NCBI GenBank assembly: GCA_044426085.1
Contig: JAWXUU010000010.1
Coordinates: 1 to 64,000 of the forward strand
From: JAWXUU01 sp044426085
Lineage (GTDB): Bacteria; Bacillota; Clostridia; Christensenellales; CAMQZB01
Reading direction: 5' to 3'
Length of the DNA: 64,000 bases
This document shows positions 15,821 through 24,285 of the stretch, one piece after another; position 1 is the first letter of the stretch; each line of letters begins with the position of its first letter. Below the pieces are notes generated by a model, which was given only the letters and a program-made list of their open reading frames with translations, was not told the DNA's origin and made no database searches. The translations under genes were made by a program, and so were the position numbers.

Positions 15821-16135
15821 ATGGATAATTTAATGCTAGGTCTTAAAGTTGCGGCAATTGGTATTGTTGCGGTTTTCGTTGTATTGTTTATATTGATGCT
15901 TGCAATCAAATGTTTTGAAAAGGTTGTTGCAGTGATGAAAAATGCAAAAAAGAAAACGCAAACTGCCCCAGCGGTTGCGACTGCTCCTTCAGCTGTGACA
16001 GCTGTTGTGGCGGAAGATGAAAGCGAAATTGTCGCTGTTATTTCAGCAGCAATCATGGCAATTCTCGCAAGTGAAAACGGTGGAAATGTACCGTCTTTCC
16101 AAATCAAGAAAATCAAACAAATCAAAAGAAACTAA
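15821..16135 (+). CDS. Na+-pumping decarboxylase gamma subunit (OadG family)
   Basis: 104 aa. One N-terminal membrane helix (LKVAAIGIVAVFVVLFILML) followed by a flexible Ala/Thr/Pro stretch and a basic tail (QIKKIKQIK). This is the OadG/MmdD plan: a small anchor that holds the soluble carboxyltransferase against the membrane pump. It starts 10 nt after the carboxyltransferase stop with aaggagg as RBS. Assignment rests on architecture and operon position since the family is poorly conserved. Confidence 0.85.
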   Translation: MDNLMLGLKVAAIGIVAVFVVLFILMLAIKCFEKVVAVMKNAKKKTQTAPAVATAPSAVTAVVAEDESEIVAVISAAIMAILASENGGNVPSFQIKKIKQIKRN

Positions 16136-16179
16136 TCGTTTCAATTATAAATTTATAAAAGATAATAGGAGAATAAAAA

Positions 16180-16548
16180 ATGCGTAATTTCGACGTAACA
16201 GTTAACGGAAAAACATACAGTGTTCAAGTATCAGAATCAGGCAGTGCACCAGCAGTTGCACCAATTGCATCAGCACCAATCGCTGCTCCAGCAGCAGCAC
16301 CAGCCCCAGCGGCAGCTCCAGCTCCTGCAGCAGCAGGCGCAAACGCTCTTGTATCACCACTTCCAGGCATGATCGTGGATTTCAAAGTTGCTAATGGTGC
16401 AACAGTGAAAAAAGGCGACTTGGTTCTTATTTTGGAAGCTATGAAAATGGAAAACGACGTTTGTGCACATGCTGATGGCGTTATCACATTCACTTGCTCT
16501 AAAGGCGCAACAGTAGAAACTGGCGCAACTCTTGCAACAATTGGTTAA
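16180..16548 (+). CDS. Biotin carboxyl carrier subunit
   Basis: 122 aa. A short N-terminal strand region, an Ala/Pro hinge (about residues 22-54) and a biotinyl domain with EAMKMEND; Lys89 is the biotin attachment site. It carries CO2 between the carboxyltransferase(s) and the membrane beta subunit (MmdC/OadA-C type, also 1.3S of transcarboxylase). No other biotin carrier is in the operon, and the 5S-type subunit downstream lacks one, so this protein may serve both carboxyltransferases. Confidence 0.93.
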   Translation: MRNFDVTVNGKTYSVQVSESGSAPAVAPIASAPIAAPAAAPAPAAAPAPAAAGANALVSPLPGMIVDFKVANGATVKKGDLVLILEAMKMENDVCAHADGVITFTCSKGATVETGATLATIG

Positions 16549-16560
16549 TAAGGAGATAAA

Positions 16561-17775
16561 ATGCTTAACACAATTCTAACAACAGGAGCAAACAAGTCTC
16601 TTGCTGAAATATTAGTATCCCTTTGGGAATCCTCTGGGTTTATCGGTATGCAGTGGGAAAGTTGGGTGATGCTTGCGGTTGCCTGTGGTTTACTTTATCT
16701 TGCCATTGCAAAACAATTTGAACCACTACTTCTTTTGCCGATTGCATTTGGTATGTTTTTGATAAACATTCCTGGTTCAAGAGAAATCTTGTTCGCAGTT
16801 CCAGATGCGACAATAGGTGAAAAGGGCGGACTTTTGTATTTCCTATACTACGGTGTTGATTTAGTTATCTTCCCACCACTTATATTCCTTGGCGTTGGTG
16901 CAATGACCGACTTTGGTCCAATGATTGCCAACCCAAAAACAATGCTTCTTGGTGCAGCAGCACAAATTGGTATTTTCATCACTTTCATCGGTGGTCTTTA
17001 TCTTGGCGGAGTTATTGAAACTCTTGTTCCAGGCACAACATACGGCTCGCTTGAAGCCGCCGCGACAGCCATTATCGGCGGTGCGGATGGTCCAACAGCG
17101 ATTTATGTTGCATCAAAGCTTGCCCCTGATTTGGTTTCTACGATTGCGATTGCCGCATATTCATATATGGCACTTGTTCCAATCATTCAACCGCCAATCA
17201 TGAAAGCACTCACAACAAAAGAAGAACGCGCAATCAAAATGGAACAACTTCGCGTGGTTTCAAAATTTGAAAAAATCGCTTTCCCACTTGTTGTTATCTT
17301 GGTTGTTGGTATCATGCTTCCAACTGCGCTTCCACTTCTTGGTATGCTCATGTTTGGTAACCTTTTGAAAGAAAGTGGCGTTTGCGACAGACTTTCAAAA
17401 ACAGCACAAAACGAACTTTGCAACATTGTAACAATCATGCTTGGTATCGTTGTTGGTGCTAAGTCTTATGGACCAACATTCCTTTCTCCAGTAACAGTTA
17501 TCATCATCGTTTTGGGTCTTTTCGCATTCTGCGTGGGAACAAGCTGTGGTGTGCTTCTTGCAAAACTTATGTGCAAACTTTCTGGCGGAAAAATCAACCC
17601 ACTTATCGGTTCAGCCGGCGTTTCTGCCGTGCCAATGGCCGCGCGTATTTCAAACAAAGTTGGTCGTGACGAAGATCCTTCAAACTTCCTACTTATGCAC
17701 GCAATGGGTCCAAACGTTGCCGGTGTTATCGGCTCTGCAATCGCAGCGGGTGTACTTCTAGCAATCTTCGGCTAA
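16561..17775 (+). CDS. Na+-transporting decarboxylase beta subunit
   Basis: 404 aa, about ten membrane segments, OadB/MmdB/GcdB family. It decarboxylates carboxybiotin and exports Na+. The signature GGADGPTAI (residues 173-181, Asp176) holds the Asp essential for Na+ binding; a second conserved region is PLIGSAGVSAVPMAAR, with Ser/Asn residues at the site. Starts 12 nt after the biotin carrier with RBS aaggag. It makes the operon an energy-conserving membrane pump rather than a purely soluble transcarboxylase. Confidence 0.95.
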   Translation: MLNTILTTGANKSLAEILVSLWESSGFIGMQWESWVMLAVACGLLYLAIAKQFEPLLLLPIAFGMFLINIPGSREILFAVPDATIGEKGGLLYFLYYGVDLVIFPPLIFLGVGAMTDFGPMIANPKTMLLGAAAQIGIFITFIGGLYLGGVIETLVPGTTYGSLEAAATAIIGGADGPTAIYVASKLAPDLVSTIAIAAYSYMALVPIIQPPIMKALTTKEERAIKMEQLRVVSKFEKIAFPLVVILVVGIMLPTALPLLGMLMFGNLLKESGVCDRLSKTAQNELCNIVTIMLGIVVGAKSYGPTFLSPVTVIIIVLGLFAFCVGTSCGVLLAKLMCKLSGGKINPLIGSAGVSAVPMAARISNKVGRDEDPSNFLLMHAMGPNVAGVIGSAIAAGVLLAIFG

Positions 17776-17785
17776 TAAGAGAACC

Positions 17786-17932
17786 TTAAAAAATTCTATA
17801 TGTAAACCTCGATTCCCACAAATGGCAAATTTTCCCAGAAAGCCTCTCAAAATACATCCAGTATTACTTCGAGACTTTCAGAAAAAATTGGCTCATTTGT
17901 GAAAACCGAGCTTCACACATATAATTTTTTAA
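17786..17932. repeat. Family D long palindrome, copy 2
   Basis: Arms ttaaaaaattctatatgtaa... and ...cacatataattttttaa pair through the whole 147 bp with small mismatches and end in a central atac-atcca-gtat. It is bracketed by gagaacctt on the left and ctcagagaactataaaa on the right. The same brackets without the palindrome occur at 52866-52905. It lies between the beta-subunit and the 5S-type gene and may attenuate or terminate the upstream transcript. Confidence 0.75.
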
Positions 17933-18051
17933 AATTCTCAGAGAACTATAAAATTCTAGGATAGAAGATAATTAAAAAATCAGATAGGGCATTTCAAATT
18001 TTCAAAGGATGAAATTGAAGTGACCGTAAAAAAATCAGGAGGAAAATATAA

Positions 18052-19452
18052 ATGGCAAAGGTTAAAATCACAGATACTATCTTGCGTGATTCCCACCAAT
18101 CACTTGCTGCAACAAGAATGACAACAGAAGAAATGTTGCCAGCTTGCGAATTACTAGACAAAGCGGGATACTATTCACTCGAAGCTTGGGGTGGTGCAAC
18201 ATACGACAGTTGTCTTCGTTTCTTGAACGAAGATCCATGGGAAAGATTGAGAAAGCTTAAGGCTGCTCTTCCAAACACAAAAATCCAAATGCTACTTCGC
18301 GGACAAAACATTCTTGGCTACAAACACTATGCCGACGATGTGGTTGATAAATTCGTTGAAGCTGCACTAAGAAACGGCGTAGATGTTATCAGAATTTTCG
18401 ACGCACTTAACGACACTCGTAATATGAAAGCTGCTATGGAAGCAACAAAACGTCACGGCGGTATTTGCGAAGCAACAATTTCATACACAACAAGTGATGT
18501 TCACACTCTCGAATATTTCGTTAAACTTGCAAAAGAACTCGAAAAAATGGGTGCAGACCAAATTTGTATTAAAGATATGGCAAACATTTTGTTGCCATAC
18601 ACAGCTTACGAACTTGTTTCTCAACTTAAAAAAGCAGTTAAAATCCCAATTCACCTTCACACTCATAACACAGCGGGAACTGGTGACATGGTTATTTTGA
18701 AAGCTATCGAAGCTGGTGTTGATATCGTTGATACTGCACTTTCTCCAATGGCAAACGGAACAAGCCAACCTGCAACAGAACCACTCGTTGCAACTCTTGC
18801 GGGCACTCAGTATGACACAGGCATCGACCTTGCTGTTCTTTCTGAAGCTGCAAAACACTTCAAAACTGTCAAAAACAGACTCGTTGACGACGGCATTTTG
18901 GATCTTTCAATCATGGCTGTTGATATCAACACTTTGGTTTATCAAGTTCCAGGCGGTATGCTTTCTAACCTTCTTTCTCAATTGAAACAACAAAAAGCAG
19001 AACACAGATTCCTTGAATGTCTTGCTGAAGTTCCAAACGTGAGAAAAGATTTTGGATACCCACCACTCGTAACACCAACTTCTCAAATCGTTGGCACACA
19101 AGCGGTTCTCAACGTTCTTGCTGGCGAAAGATACAAAACTTTCACTAAAGAATCAAAAGGTCTTTTGAAAGGTGAATACGGTAAACTTCCAGCAGAACCA
19201 GACGCAAAAATCGTCAAAATGGCTCTCGGCGACGAAGAAAGAATCACTTGCAGACCTGCCGATAACCTCAAACCTGAATACGAAAACTACAAAAAAGAAC
19301 TCATCGAACTTGGATACTACGAACAAGAAGAAGACGTGCTTTCATACGCCCTCTTCCCACAAGTTGCTATTAACTTCTTTAAAACAAGAAAAATTGCGAA
19401 GTATGGCGTAGATCCTTCATGTGATGCAGAAAATATGGTTCACCCAGTTTAA
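18052..19452 (+). CDS. Oxaloacetate decarboxylase alpha / transcarboxylase 5S-type subunit
   Basis: 466 aa, HMGL-like TIM barrel (about 1-290) plus the post-barrel helical domain; the family moves CO2 between oxaloacetate/pyruvate and carboxybiotin. Key parts: TDTILRDSHQSLAATR with metal-ligand Asp13, CIKDMANILLP with the Lys174 that is carboxylated in relatives, and HLHTHNTAGTG with metal-binding His203/His205. The C-terminal biotin domain found in OadA is missing, so it needs the separate carrier at 16180. RBS aggagg precedes ATG. Highly expressed codon style. The last codons are copied inverted beyond the terminator. Confidence 0.9.
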   Translation: MAKVKITDTILRDSHQSLAATRMTTEEMLPACELLDKAGYYSLEAWGGATYDSCLRFLNEDPWERLRKLKAALPNTKIQMLLRGQNILGYKHYADDVVDKFVEAALRNGVDVIRIFDALNDTRNMKAAMEATKRHGGICEATISYTTSDVHTLEYFVKLAKELEKMGADQICIKDMANILLPYTAYELVSQLKKAVKIPIHLHTHNTAGTGDMVILKAIEAGVDIVDTALSPMANGTSQPATEPLVATLAGTQYDTGIDLAVLSEAAKHFKTVKNRLVDDGILDLSIMAVDINTLVYQVPGGMLSNLLSQLKQQKAEHRFLECLAEVPNVRKDFGYPPLVTPTSQIVGTQAVLNVLAGERYKTFTKESKGLLKGEYGKLPAEPDAKIVKMALGDEERITCRPADNLKPEYENYKKELIELGYYEQEEDVLSYALFPQVAINFFKTRKIAKYGVDPSCDAENMVHPV

Positions 19453-19691
19453 GCAAAAAAATAAAAGACCACTTCGGTGGTCTTTTATTTTTTTGCTGGG
19501 TGAACCATATTTTCTGCATCAACCCGCACAAAGGGGTCTTTTTGGGTTTTTTCAGCCCGAAGCGAGCTCGGCATATGCTAATATCGCCTTCACTCGCCTC
19601 GAACTGAAAAATTCCCAAAAATCCTCCCTTTCTGCTGCTTGCCCCACTTTTACAGGCGTTCGCTTGTGGGGCGACCCTCGGGGGTCGCTTC
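19423..19691. repeat. Family C element, copy 2
   Basis: The last eight codons of the upstream gene (19423-19447) recur inverted at 19496-19520 without mismatch, enclosing the terminator. Then come nested stems at 19535-19555/19604-19624, 19562-19566/19593-19597 and ggcatat/atat-c-gcc (19570-19588), then gccccac/gtggggc (19641/19666) and gcgacc/ggtcgc (19671/19683). Same order and loop (ctaatatc) as copy 1 at 4432-4604. Confidence 0.8.
19453..19496 (+). terminator. Terminator of the 5S-type gene
   Basis: Perfect 20-bp stem (19453-19472 with 19477-19496) and ttcg tetraloop, with T7 in the right arm. It overlaps the stop codon and is extended by perfect 25-bp outer arms. Confidence 0.9.
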
Positions 19692-19744
19692 AATGTTGCA
19701 AGTTTTTTTGCAGCTAAAAGCTTCGCTTTTAGGCTGTGGGGTTG

Positions 19745-20040
19745 TTTTCAATGTTTTGGGGTGTATGCACTTGCGTAGGGTATTTTAAGATGCTTCGCAT
19801 CTTTGCAAAAATTTATATTTTTATTTTAAAATTTTGATATGTGAAAAAGCTCTCGCTTTTCCTTTGGCTTTGTATCCTACAAGAAAAAGCGAGAGCTTTT
19901 TAAAATGATGTTGGGTTGGGTGCGTTTTAAAAACTTTTGAAAAGGCAAAGCCTTTTCTCAGTTCGCAAGCTTTCACGCATAACCCCCAATTGGGGTCAAG
20001 GGTTTCAAACCCTTGCGGGTGTGGGCAGAGCCCACGAAGA
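19745..20040. repeat. Family B palindromic repeat, copy 2
   Basis: Shares agatgcttcgcatctttgca, the inner hairpin aaaagctctcgctttt...aaaaagcgagagctttt (19845-19901), ttggggtcaagggtttcaaa and gcgggtgtgggcagagccca with copies 1 and 3. No coding capacity. Confidence 0.75.
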
Positions 20041-20106
20041 AGTCATTTATTAAGTCATTTATTAAGTCATTTATTAAGTCATTTATTAAGTCATGTATTA
20101 AGTCAC
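20039..20106. repeat. Tandem repeat, 12-bp unit x5
   Basis: Five copies of aagtcatttatt (the last is aagtcatgtatt), then aagtcac. It lies 130 nt upstream of dapL. The rest of the 19453-20236 gap is covered by the family C and B elements. Confidence 0.88.
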
Positions 20107-20236
20107 AATCATTTTAAATTGCAATCTATTTTTGGTTAAAGGCAAAAAAGTGCTAGTCAAAAAGTTAAATATGGTATATTATATAAAAGATTAAAACAAA
20201 GTAATAAAAATGCACATTTGTGCGAAAGGGGTATTT

Positions 20237-21448
20237 ATGTATCAAATCAATGAAAACTTTTTGAAGCTTAAGGCGTCATATTTGTTCTCAACAATTGCGA
20301 AAAAGGTGGCTGACTACACAGCTGCGAATCCTGAAGCTGACATTATTCGTCTTGGCATTGGCGACGTGACAAAACCGCTTGTTCCCGCTGTTGTGGAAGC
20401 GATGAAGTCTGCTTGCGACGAAATGGGCAAGGCGGAATCTTTCCGTGGTTATGGTCCAGAGCAAGGTTACGCATTTTTGCGTGATAAGATTGCGAAGTTT
20501 GATTATCAAGACAGGGGCATTGATATTGCGTCTGATGAAATTTTCGTTTCCGACGGTGCAAAATCCGACTGTGGAAACATCGTTGACATCTTTGGCGATA
20601 AGAACATTGTTGCGGTTTGCGACCCTGTTTATCCTGTTTATGTTGATACAAATGTGATGAGCGGAAGAAGTGGCGACGGCATGGAAGATGGCAGATTTGC
20701 AAATTTTGTTTATCTTGATTGCTCAAAGGAAAACAATTTCTCGCCAGCACCACCAACAGAAAAAGTGGACATCATCTATCTTTGCTATCCAAACAACCCA
20801 ACGGGCGAAGTTGCGTCAAGAGAAGCGTTGAAAGCTTGGGTTGATTATGCAAACGAAGTGGGTGCGGTAATACTTTATGACAGTGCTTATGAAGCGTTTA
20901 TCACAAGCGATGAAATCCCACGTTCAATTTTCGAAATCGAAGGTGCAAAAACTTGTGCGATAGAATTCAGATCATATTCAAAAACAGCGGGCTTCACAGG
21001 CACGCGTTGTGGATATACTGTTGTGCCAAAAGATTTGGTTTCAAACGGCACATCTGTGAACTGGTTGTGGCTACGTCGTCAAACAACAAAATTCAACGGC
21101 GTTTCATATATCGTTCAAAAGGGCGCAGAAGCAGTTTACAGCGCGGAAGGTCAAAAACAAATCGGCGCTAACATAGAAGGCTACCTTGAAAACGCGAAAA
21201 TCATCAAAAGCGGGCTTGAAGAAATTGGCTACGAATGTTTCGGCGGTGTTCATTCACCATACGTATGGCTAAAAACGCCAGACGGCATGACAAGCTGGGA
21301 ATTTTTCGACTTCCTTCTTGAAAAAGTCGGCATAGTAGGAACACCAGGCTCAGGCTTCGGCAACATGGGCGAAGGCTTCTTCCGACTAACTGCTTTCAAC
21401 ACAAAAGAAAAAACTATCGAAGCGATAGAAAGGATAAAAAATGCGTAG
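20237..21448 (+). CDS. dapL: LL-diaminopimelate aminotransferase
   Basis: 403 aa, fold-type I PLP enzyme. It converts tetrahydrodipicolinate directly to LL-diaminopimelate with glutamate, bypassing the succinyl or acetyl route to lysine and meso-DAP cell wall. Seen: FRGYGPEQGYAFLRDKIA, SDGAKSD, CYPNNPTG, and SYSKTAGFTGTRCGY with PLP-Lys249. ATG at 20237 is chosen (gaaagggg 7 nt upstream); an in-frame ATG at 20210 is possible but lacks an RBS. DapF is next downstream and uses the product. Its stop codon lies in a small terminator hairpin. Confidence 0.96.
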   Translation: MYQINENFLKLKASYLFSTIAKKVADYTAANPEADIIRLGIGDVTKPLVPAVVEAMKSACDEMGKAESFRGYGPEQGYAFLRDKIAKFDYQDRGIDIASDEIFVSDGAKSDCGNIVDIFGDKNIVAVCDPVYPVYVDTNVMSGRSGDGMEDGRFANFVYLDCSKENNFSPAPPTEKVDIIYLCYPNNPTGEVASREALKAWVDYANEVGAVILYDSAYEAFITSDEIPRSIFEIEGAKTCAIEFRSYSKTAGFTGTRCGYTVVPKDLVSNGTSVNWLWLRRQTTKFNGVSYIVQKGAEAVYSAEGQKQIGANIEGYLENAKIIKSGLEEIGYECFGGVHSPYVWLKTPDGMTSWEFFDFLLEKVGIVGTPGSGFGNMGEGFFRLTAFNTKEKTIEAIERIKNA

Positions 21449-21458
21449 CATTTTTTAT
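21434..21458 (+). terminator. Terminator-like hairpin spanning the dapL stop
   Basis: ataaaaaatgc / gcattttttat (11 bp, loop gta). The left arm is the last codons of dapL and the TAG stop is in the loop and right arm, so the terminator is built from the gene tail. Confidence 0.65.
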
Positions 21459-21780
21459 AATTAAAAATTAAAAATTAAAAATTAAAAATTAAAAACAGGC
21501 TTCGCTCTGCGAGCTCGATAAAAATTAAAAATTAAAAATTAAAAATTAAAAACAGGCTTCGCTCTGCGAGCTCGATAAAAATTAAAAATTAAAAATTAAA
21601 AATTAAAAATTGTGGTAAGGCACTCGCTGTGCTCGTGCTTTCAATTATATATAATAGGAAAATAACATTACTATTAACAAATAGCGTATCTACTCTACTT
21701 CCAAATACAATAGCGTGCACGAACGAAGTGAGTGCCTACCACAATTTTTAATTTTTAATTTTCAATTTTTAATTAGCAAA
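21459..21780. repeat. Family A palindromic repeat, copy 4 (with duplicated left arm)
   Basis: The aaacaggcttcgctctgcga block occurs twice in tandem (near 21494 and 21551) separated by attaaaaa repeats, then the core attgtggtaaggcactcgct ... gagtgcctaccacaat (21610-21744). The duplicated arm shows unequal recombination or slippage. Fills the dapL-dapF gap. Confidence 0.8.
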
Positions 21781-21858
21781 GCTTCGCTTTGCTTTGCTTG
21801 ACATCTAAAAAAAATATAGTATAATTAATAAAAACAACAAATCCAAAAAGGAGTTCTT

Positions 21859-22686
21859 ATGAAACTGAATTTCACGAAAATGCACGGCATTGGTAATGAC
21901 TACATATATTTTGACTGCACAAAAAGGGAATTGGCTGATCCAAGCGAGCTTGCGATTAAGCTTTCCGACAGACATTTTTCTATTGGCGGTGACGGCATAG
22001 TTTTGATTATGCCATCGATTCTTTGTGATTTCAAAATGCGTATGTTCAACAACGACGGCAGTGAAGCGGAAATGTGTGGAAATGCTATCCGTTGCGTTGG
22101 TAAATACGTTTATGAAAAAGGACTTCACAAAGGCAATCGCGTGACTATCGAAACGAGAGCGGGCGTAAAAACGCTTGAACTTTTCATTGAAGACGACAAA
22201 GTTATCAGCGTGCGCGTCGATATGGGCAAACCGATTCTAGACCCAAAACTTATTCCTGTGACTGCTGAAGAAAACGAATTTATTTTGCAAACTGAAAAGT
22301 ATGAATTCGACGTCACTTGCGTTTCTATGGGCAATCCACACGCGGTGATTTATGTTGACGAAACTGATTTTGCAGAATTCTTCACGCTCGGTGCAGAAAT
22401 TGAATGCCACAGAGCCTTCCCTGCGAAAACCAACGTGGAATTTGTGAAACTGATTGACAGAAACAACATCCAAATGCGTGTTTACGAACGCGGAACAGGC
22501 GAAACCCTCGCATGCGGAACAGGTGCGTGCGCGTCTTTTGTCGCAACATATAACAAAGGCCTTATCGATAACGGCACGTATGTGCAACTGAAAGGTGGCG
22601 ACCTATATATCGAAATGTCAGAAAACGGCCACGTCTTCATGACAGGAACAGCAGATATAGCGTTTGAAGGAGAGGTTGAAATTTAA
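21859..22686 (+). CDS. dapF: Diaminopimelate epimerase
   Basis: 275 aa. Cofactor-independent epimerase converting LL-DAP to meso-DAP. Both catalytic cysteines are visible: EMCGNAIRC (near residue 73) and ETLACGTGACA (near 219). The opening FTKMHGIGNDYIYFD is typical. RBS aaaaaggag before ATG. The last codons GAA ATT TAA form the left arm of a 17-bp terminator stem. Confidence 0.97.
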   Translation: MKLNFTKMHGIGNDYIYFDCTKRELADPSELAIKLSDRHFSIGGDGIVLIMPSILCDFKMRMFNNDGSEAEMCGNAIRCVGKYVYEKGLHKGNRVTIETRAGVKTLELFIEDDKVISVRVDMGKPILDPKLIPVTAEENEFILQTEKYEFDVTCVSMGNPHAVIYVDETDFAEFFTLGAEIECHRAFPAKTNVEFVKLIDRNNIQMRVYERGTGETLACGTGACASFVATYNKGLIDNGTYVQLKGGDLYIEMSENGHVFMTGTADIAFEGEVEI

Positions 22687-22712
22687 AAAAGCCTTGCTTT
22701 TTTAAATTTCAA
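22676..22712 (+). terminator. Terminator built from the dapF tail
   Basis: Perfect 17-bp stem ttgaaatttaaaaaagc / gcttttttaaatttcaa with a ctt loop; the left arm includes the last three codons and the stop. Confidence 0.8.
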
Positions 22713-22932
22713 AATTAAAAATTAAAAATTAAAAATTGAAAATTGTGGTAAGGCATGGGCTTCGCCCTATGCATCCAATTATTTAAATAATACACTAAAA
22801 GCGTTACTATTGGCAAGTAACGCTTTTGTAATAATTTCAAATAATAGCATGCACGAGCAACGCGAGTGCCTTACCACAATTTTTAATTTTTATCGAGCTC
22901 GCAGAGCGAAGCCTGTTTTTAATTTTTAATTC
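22713..22932. repeat. Family A palindromic repeat, copy 5
   Basis: Core 22737-22882 from attgtggtaaggcatgggct to gcgagtgccttaccacaat with the inner hairpin agcgttact / agtaacgct. Followed by the gagctcgcagagcgaagcct arm. It ends just before the minus-strand birA stop and could terminate both convergent genes. Confidence 0.85.
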
Positions 22933-22959
22933 TTCACGTAGTAAAGCAGCTTGTATCAA

Positions 22960-23913
22960 TCAACCACGGACACCCAAAACGCTAATCTCCCCTGCTTTCA
23001 GCACGTATTCTTTTTCTCCGCTTTGGCAGACTAGGTTGCCTTCAAGGGTGAAGTGGGTGGCTATTGCTATTCTTTTTTTGCCTTCCCATAAAAATTCTAC
23101 GTGGTTGCCCAAAACCATGGAATTTTCTGAATAGAGTTTTATGATTTCTTTGGTTGAAAGTGAAAGTGTTTTGAAAAATTCGTTCATAATTTCGCCGATG
23201 ATTTTGTTGTGGTTGCAAACCGCCCCAAGCGAGCCCGCTTTGGTTGCGATGTCATCGGGGAAATCTGTGGTTTCAAGGTTGATGCCAATCCCCACGATAA
23301 CTTCAGAAAGCTGAGCCGTTTCAAAATCGAAAGTCCCTTCGGTGAGAATACCGCAGACTTTTCTGTTTTTAAAATAAATGTCGTTCACCCATTTGATTTT
23401 CGTGTTTTCACCGCAAGTTTTCGAAAGAACTGCGTTTGTCGCAACGGCGGCGGCAACTGTGAAGATGTTTTCCGCATCGCTTTTCGGATTGAATGCCAGT
23501 GAAAAATATACACCGGTGTTCTTTGGTGAATAAAATTCGTTGCCACGTCTGCCCCTTCCCGCAGTTTGTTCGGAAGAGCAATAAAGGTGCAATCCCTTTA
23601 TTTGTTTGGTTTTTGCGTATGTGTTTGTGCTGTCTATGCTTTCGAAAACTTCGCAGGAAATTTTTTCAAATTTGTAATCGCCAAAAAAAGTTTGGTCAAC
23701 TTCACCAAGAATTTCATCTTCGCAAAGCAAACTTTGCGCAAGTTTGTATCCTTTATTGGTCACCCCTTCAATTTTCACGCCCTCTTCCTGAAGTTTCTTT
23801 ATGTGCTTCCAAACCCCCGCGCGAGTGACGCCAAAATGCACCGCTAATTCTTCGCCGGAAACGTATTTATATTGGTTTTTCTTTAAAAATTCAAGCAAAT
23901 CTAGTTTAGTCAT
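22960..23913 (-). CDS. birA: Bifunctional biotin ligase / biotin operon repressor
   Basis: 317 aa. An N-terminal winged helix (residues 1-60, VSGEELAVHFGVTRAGVWKHIKKL) is followed by the ligase domain with TAGRGRRGNEF (biotinyl-AMP loop), KWVNDIYF and KVCGILTE, then an SH3-like C-terminal domain. It activates biotin with ATP and attaches it to the carrier lysine; as a dimer it can repress biotin genes. The ATG at 23913 gives the normal MTKLDLLEFL start; aaggag lies unusually far (16 nt), so the start is not certain. Its likely local client is the carrier at 16180. Confidence 0.93.
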   Translation of the reverse strand: MTKLDLLEFLKKNQYKYVSGEELAVHFGVTRAGVWKHIKKLQEEGVKIEGVTNKGYKLAQSLLCEDEILGEVDQTFFGDYKFEKISCEVFESIDSTNTYAKTKQIKGLHLYCSSEQTAGRGRRGNEFYSPKNTGVYFSLAFNPKSDAENIFTVAAAVATNAVLSKTCGENTKIKWVNDIYFKNRKVCGILTEGTFDFETAQLSEVIVGIGINLETTDFPDDIATKAGSLGAVCNHNKIIGEIMNEFFKTLSLSTKEIIKLYSENSMVLGNHVEFLWEGKKRIAIATHFTLEGNLVCQSGEKEYVLKAGEISVLGVRG

Positions 23914-23963
23914 AATTTTTTTACATTTTCTCCTTAAAATAGCAAAAAAGCCTATCAAATTAC

Positions 23964-23992
23964 TTGACACGGCGTGGGGGTATTGATATAAT
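23964..23992 (+). promoter_or_regulatory. Consensus sigma-A promoter of rpoBC
   Basis: TTGACA (23964-23969), 17-nt spacer containing GGGGG, TATAAT (23987-23992). It gives a leader of roughly 285 nt before rpoB. That leader has small inverted repeats (tttcgcg...cgcga; cccgttgtttttcggg) that could allow attenuation, but no r-protein site is recognised. Confidence 0.8.
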
Positions 23993-24285
23993 ATTAAAAT
24001 GCATCGTTATGTGTGGAAGTATCCCTTATCGCAGATTTCGCGTTAAATTTTCGCGATTTTCCCGTTGTTTTTCGGGTCATGGAAGGTGGATTTCAATCAC
24101 ATATGCACATTATATCATAAATTCATCTCTTGTCAAGAAAATTTTCCCCACTTTGAAAAAATATTTTGAAATCTAATAAATTTCTTATGATTTTCCAAAT
24201 TGGCGCAGAATTCGAAATTGGCATTGGGATTTAATGTATAAATAGTTTAAACTAAAGTATTTTTTAGAAGAGGAGTATGCAAAAT

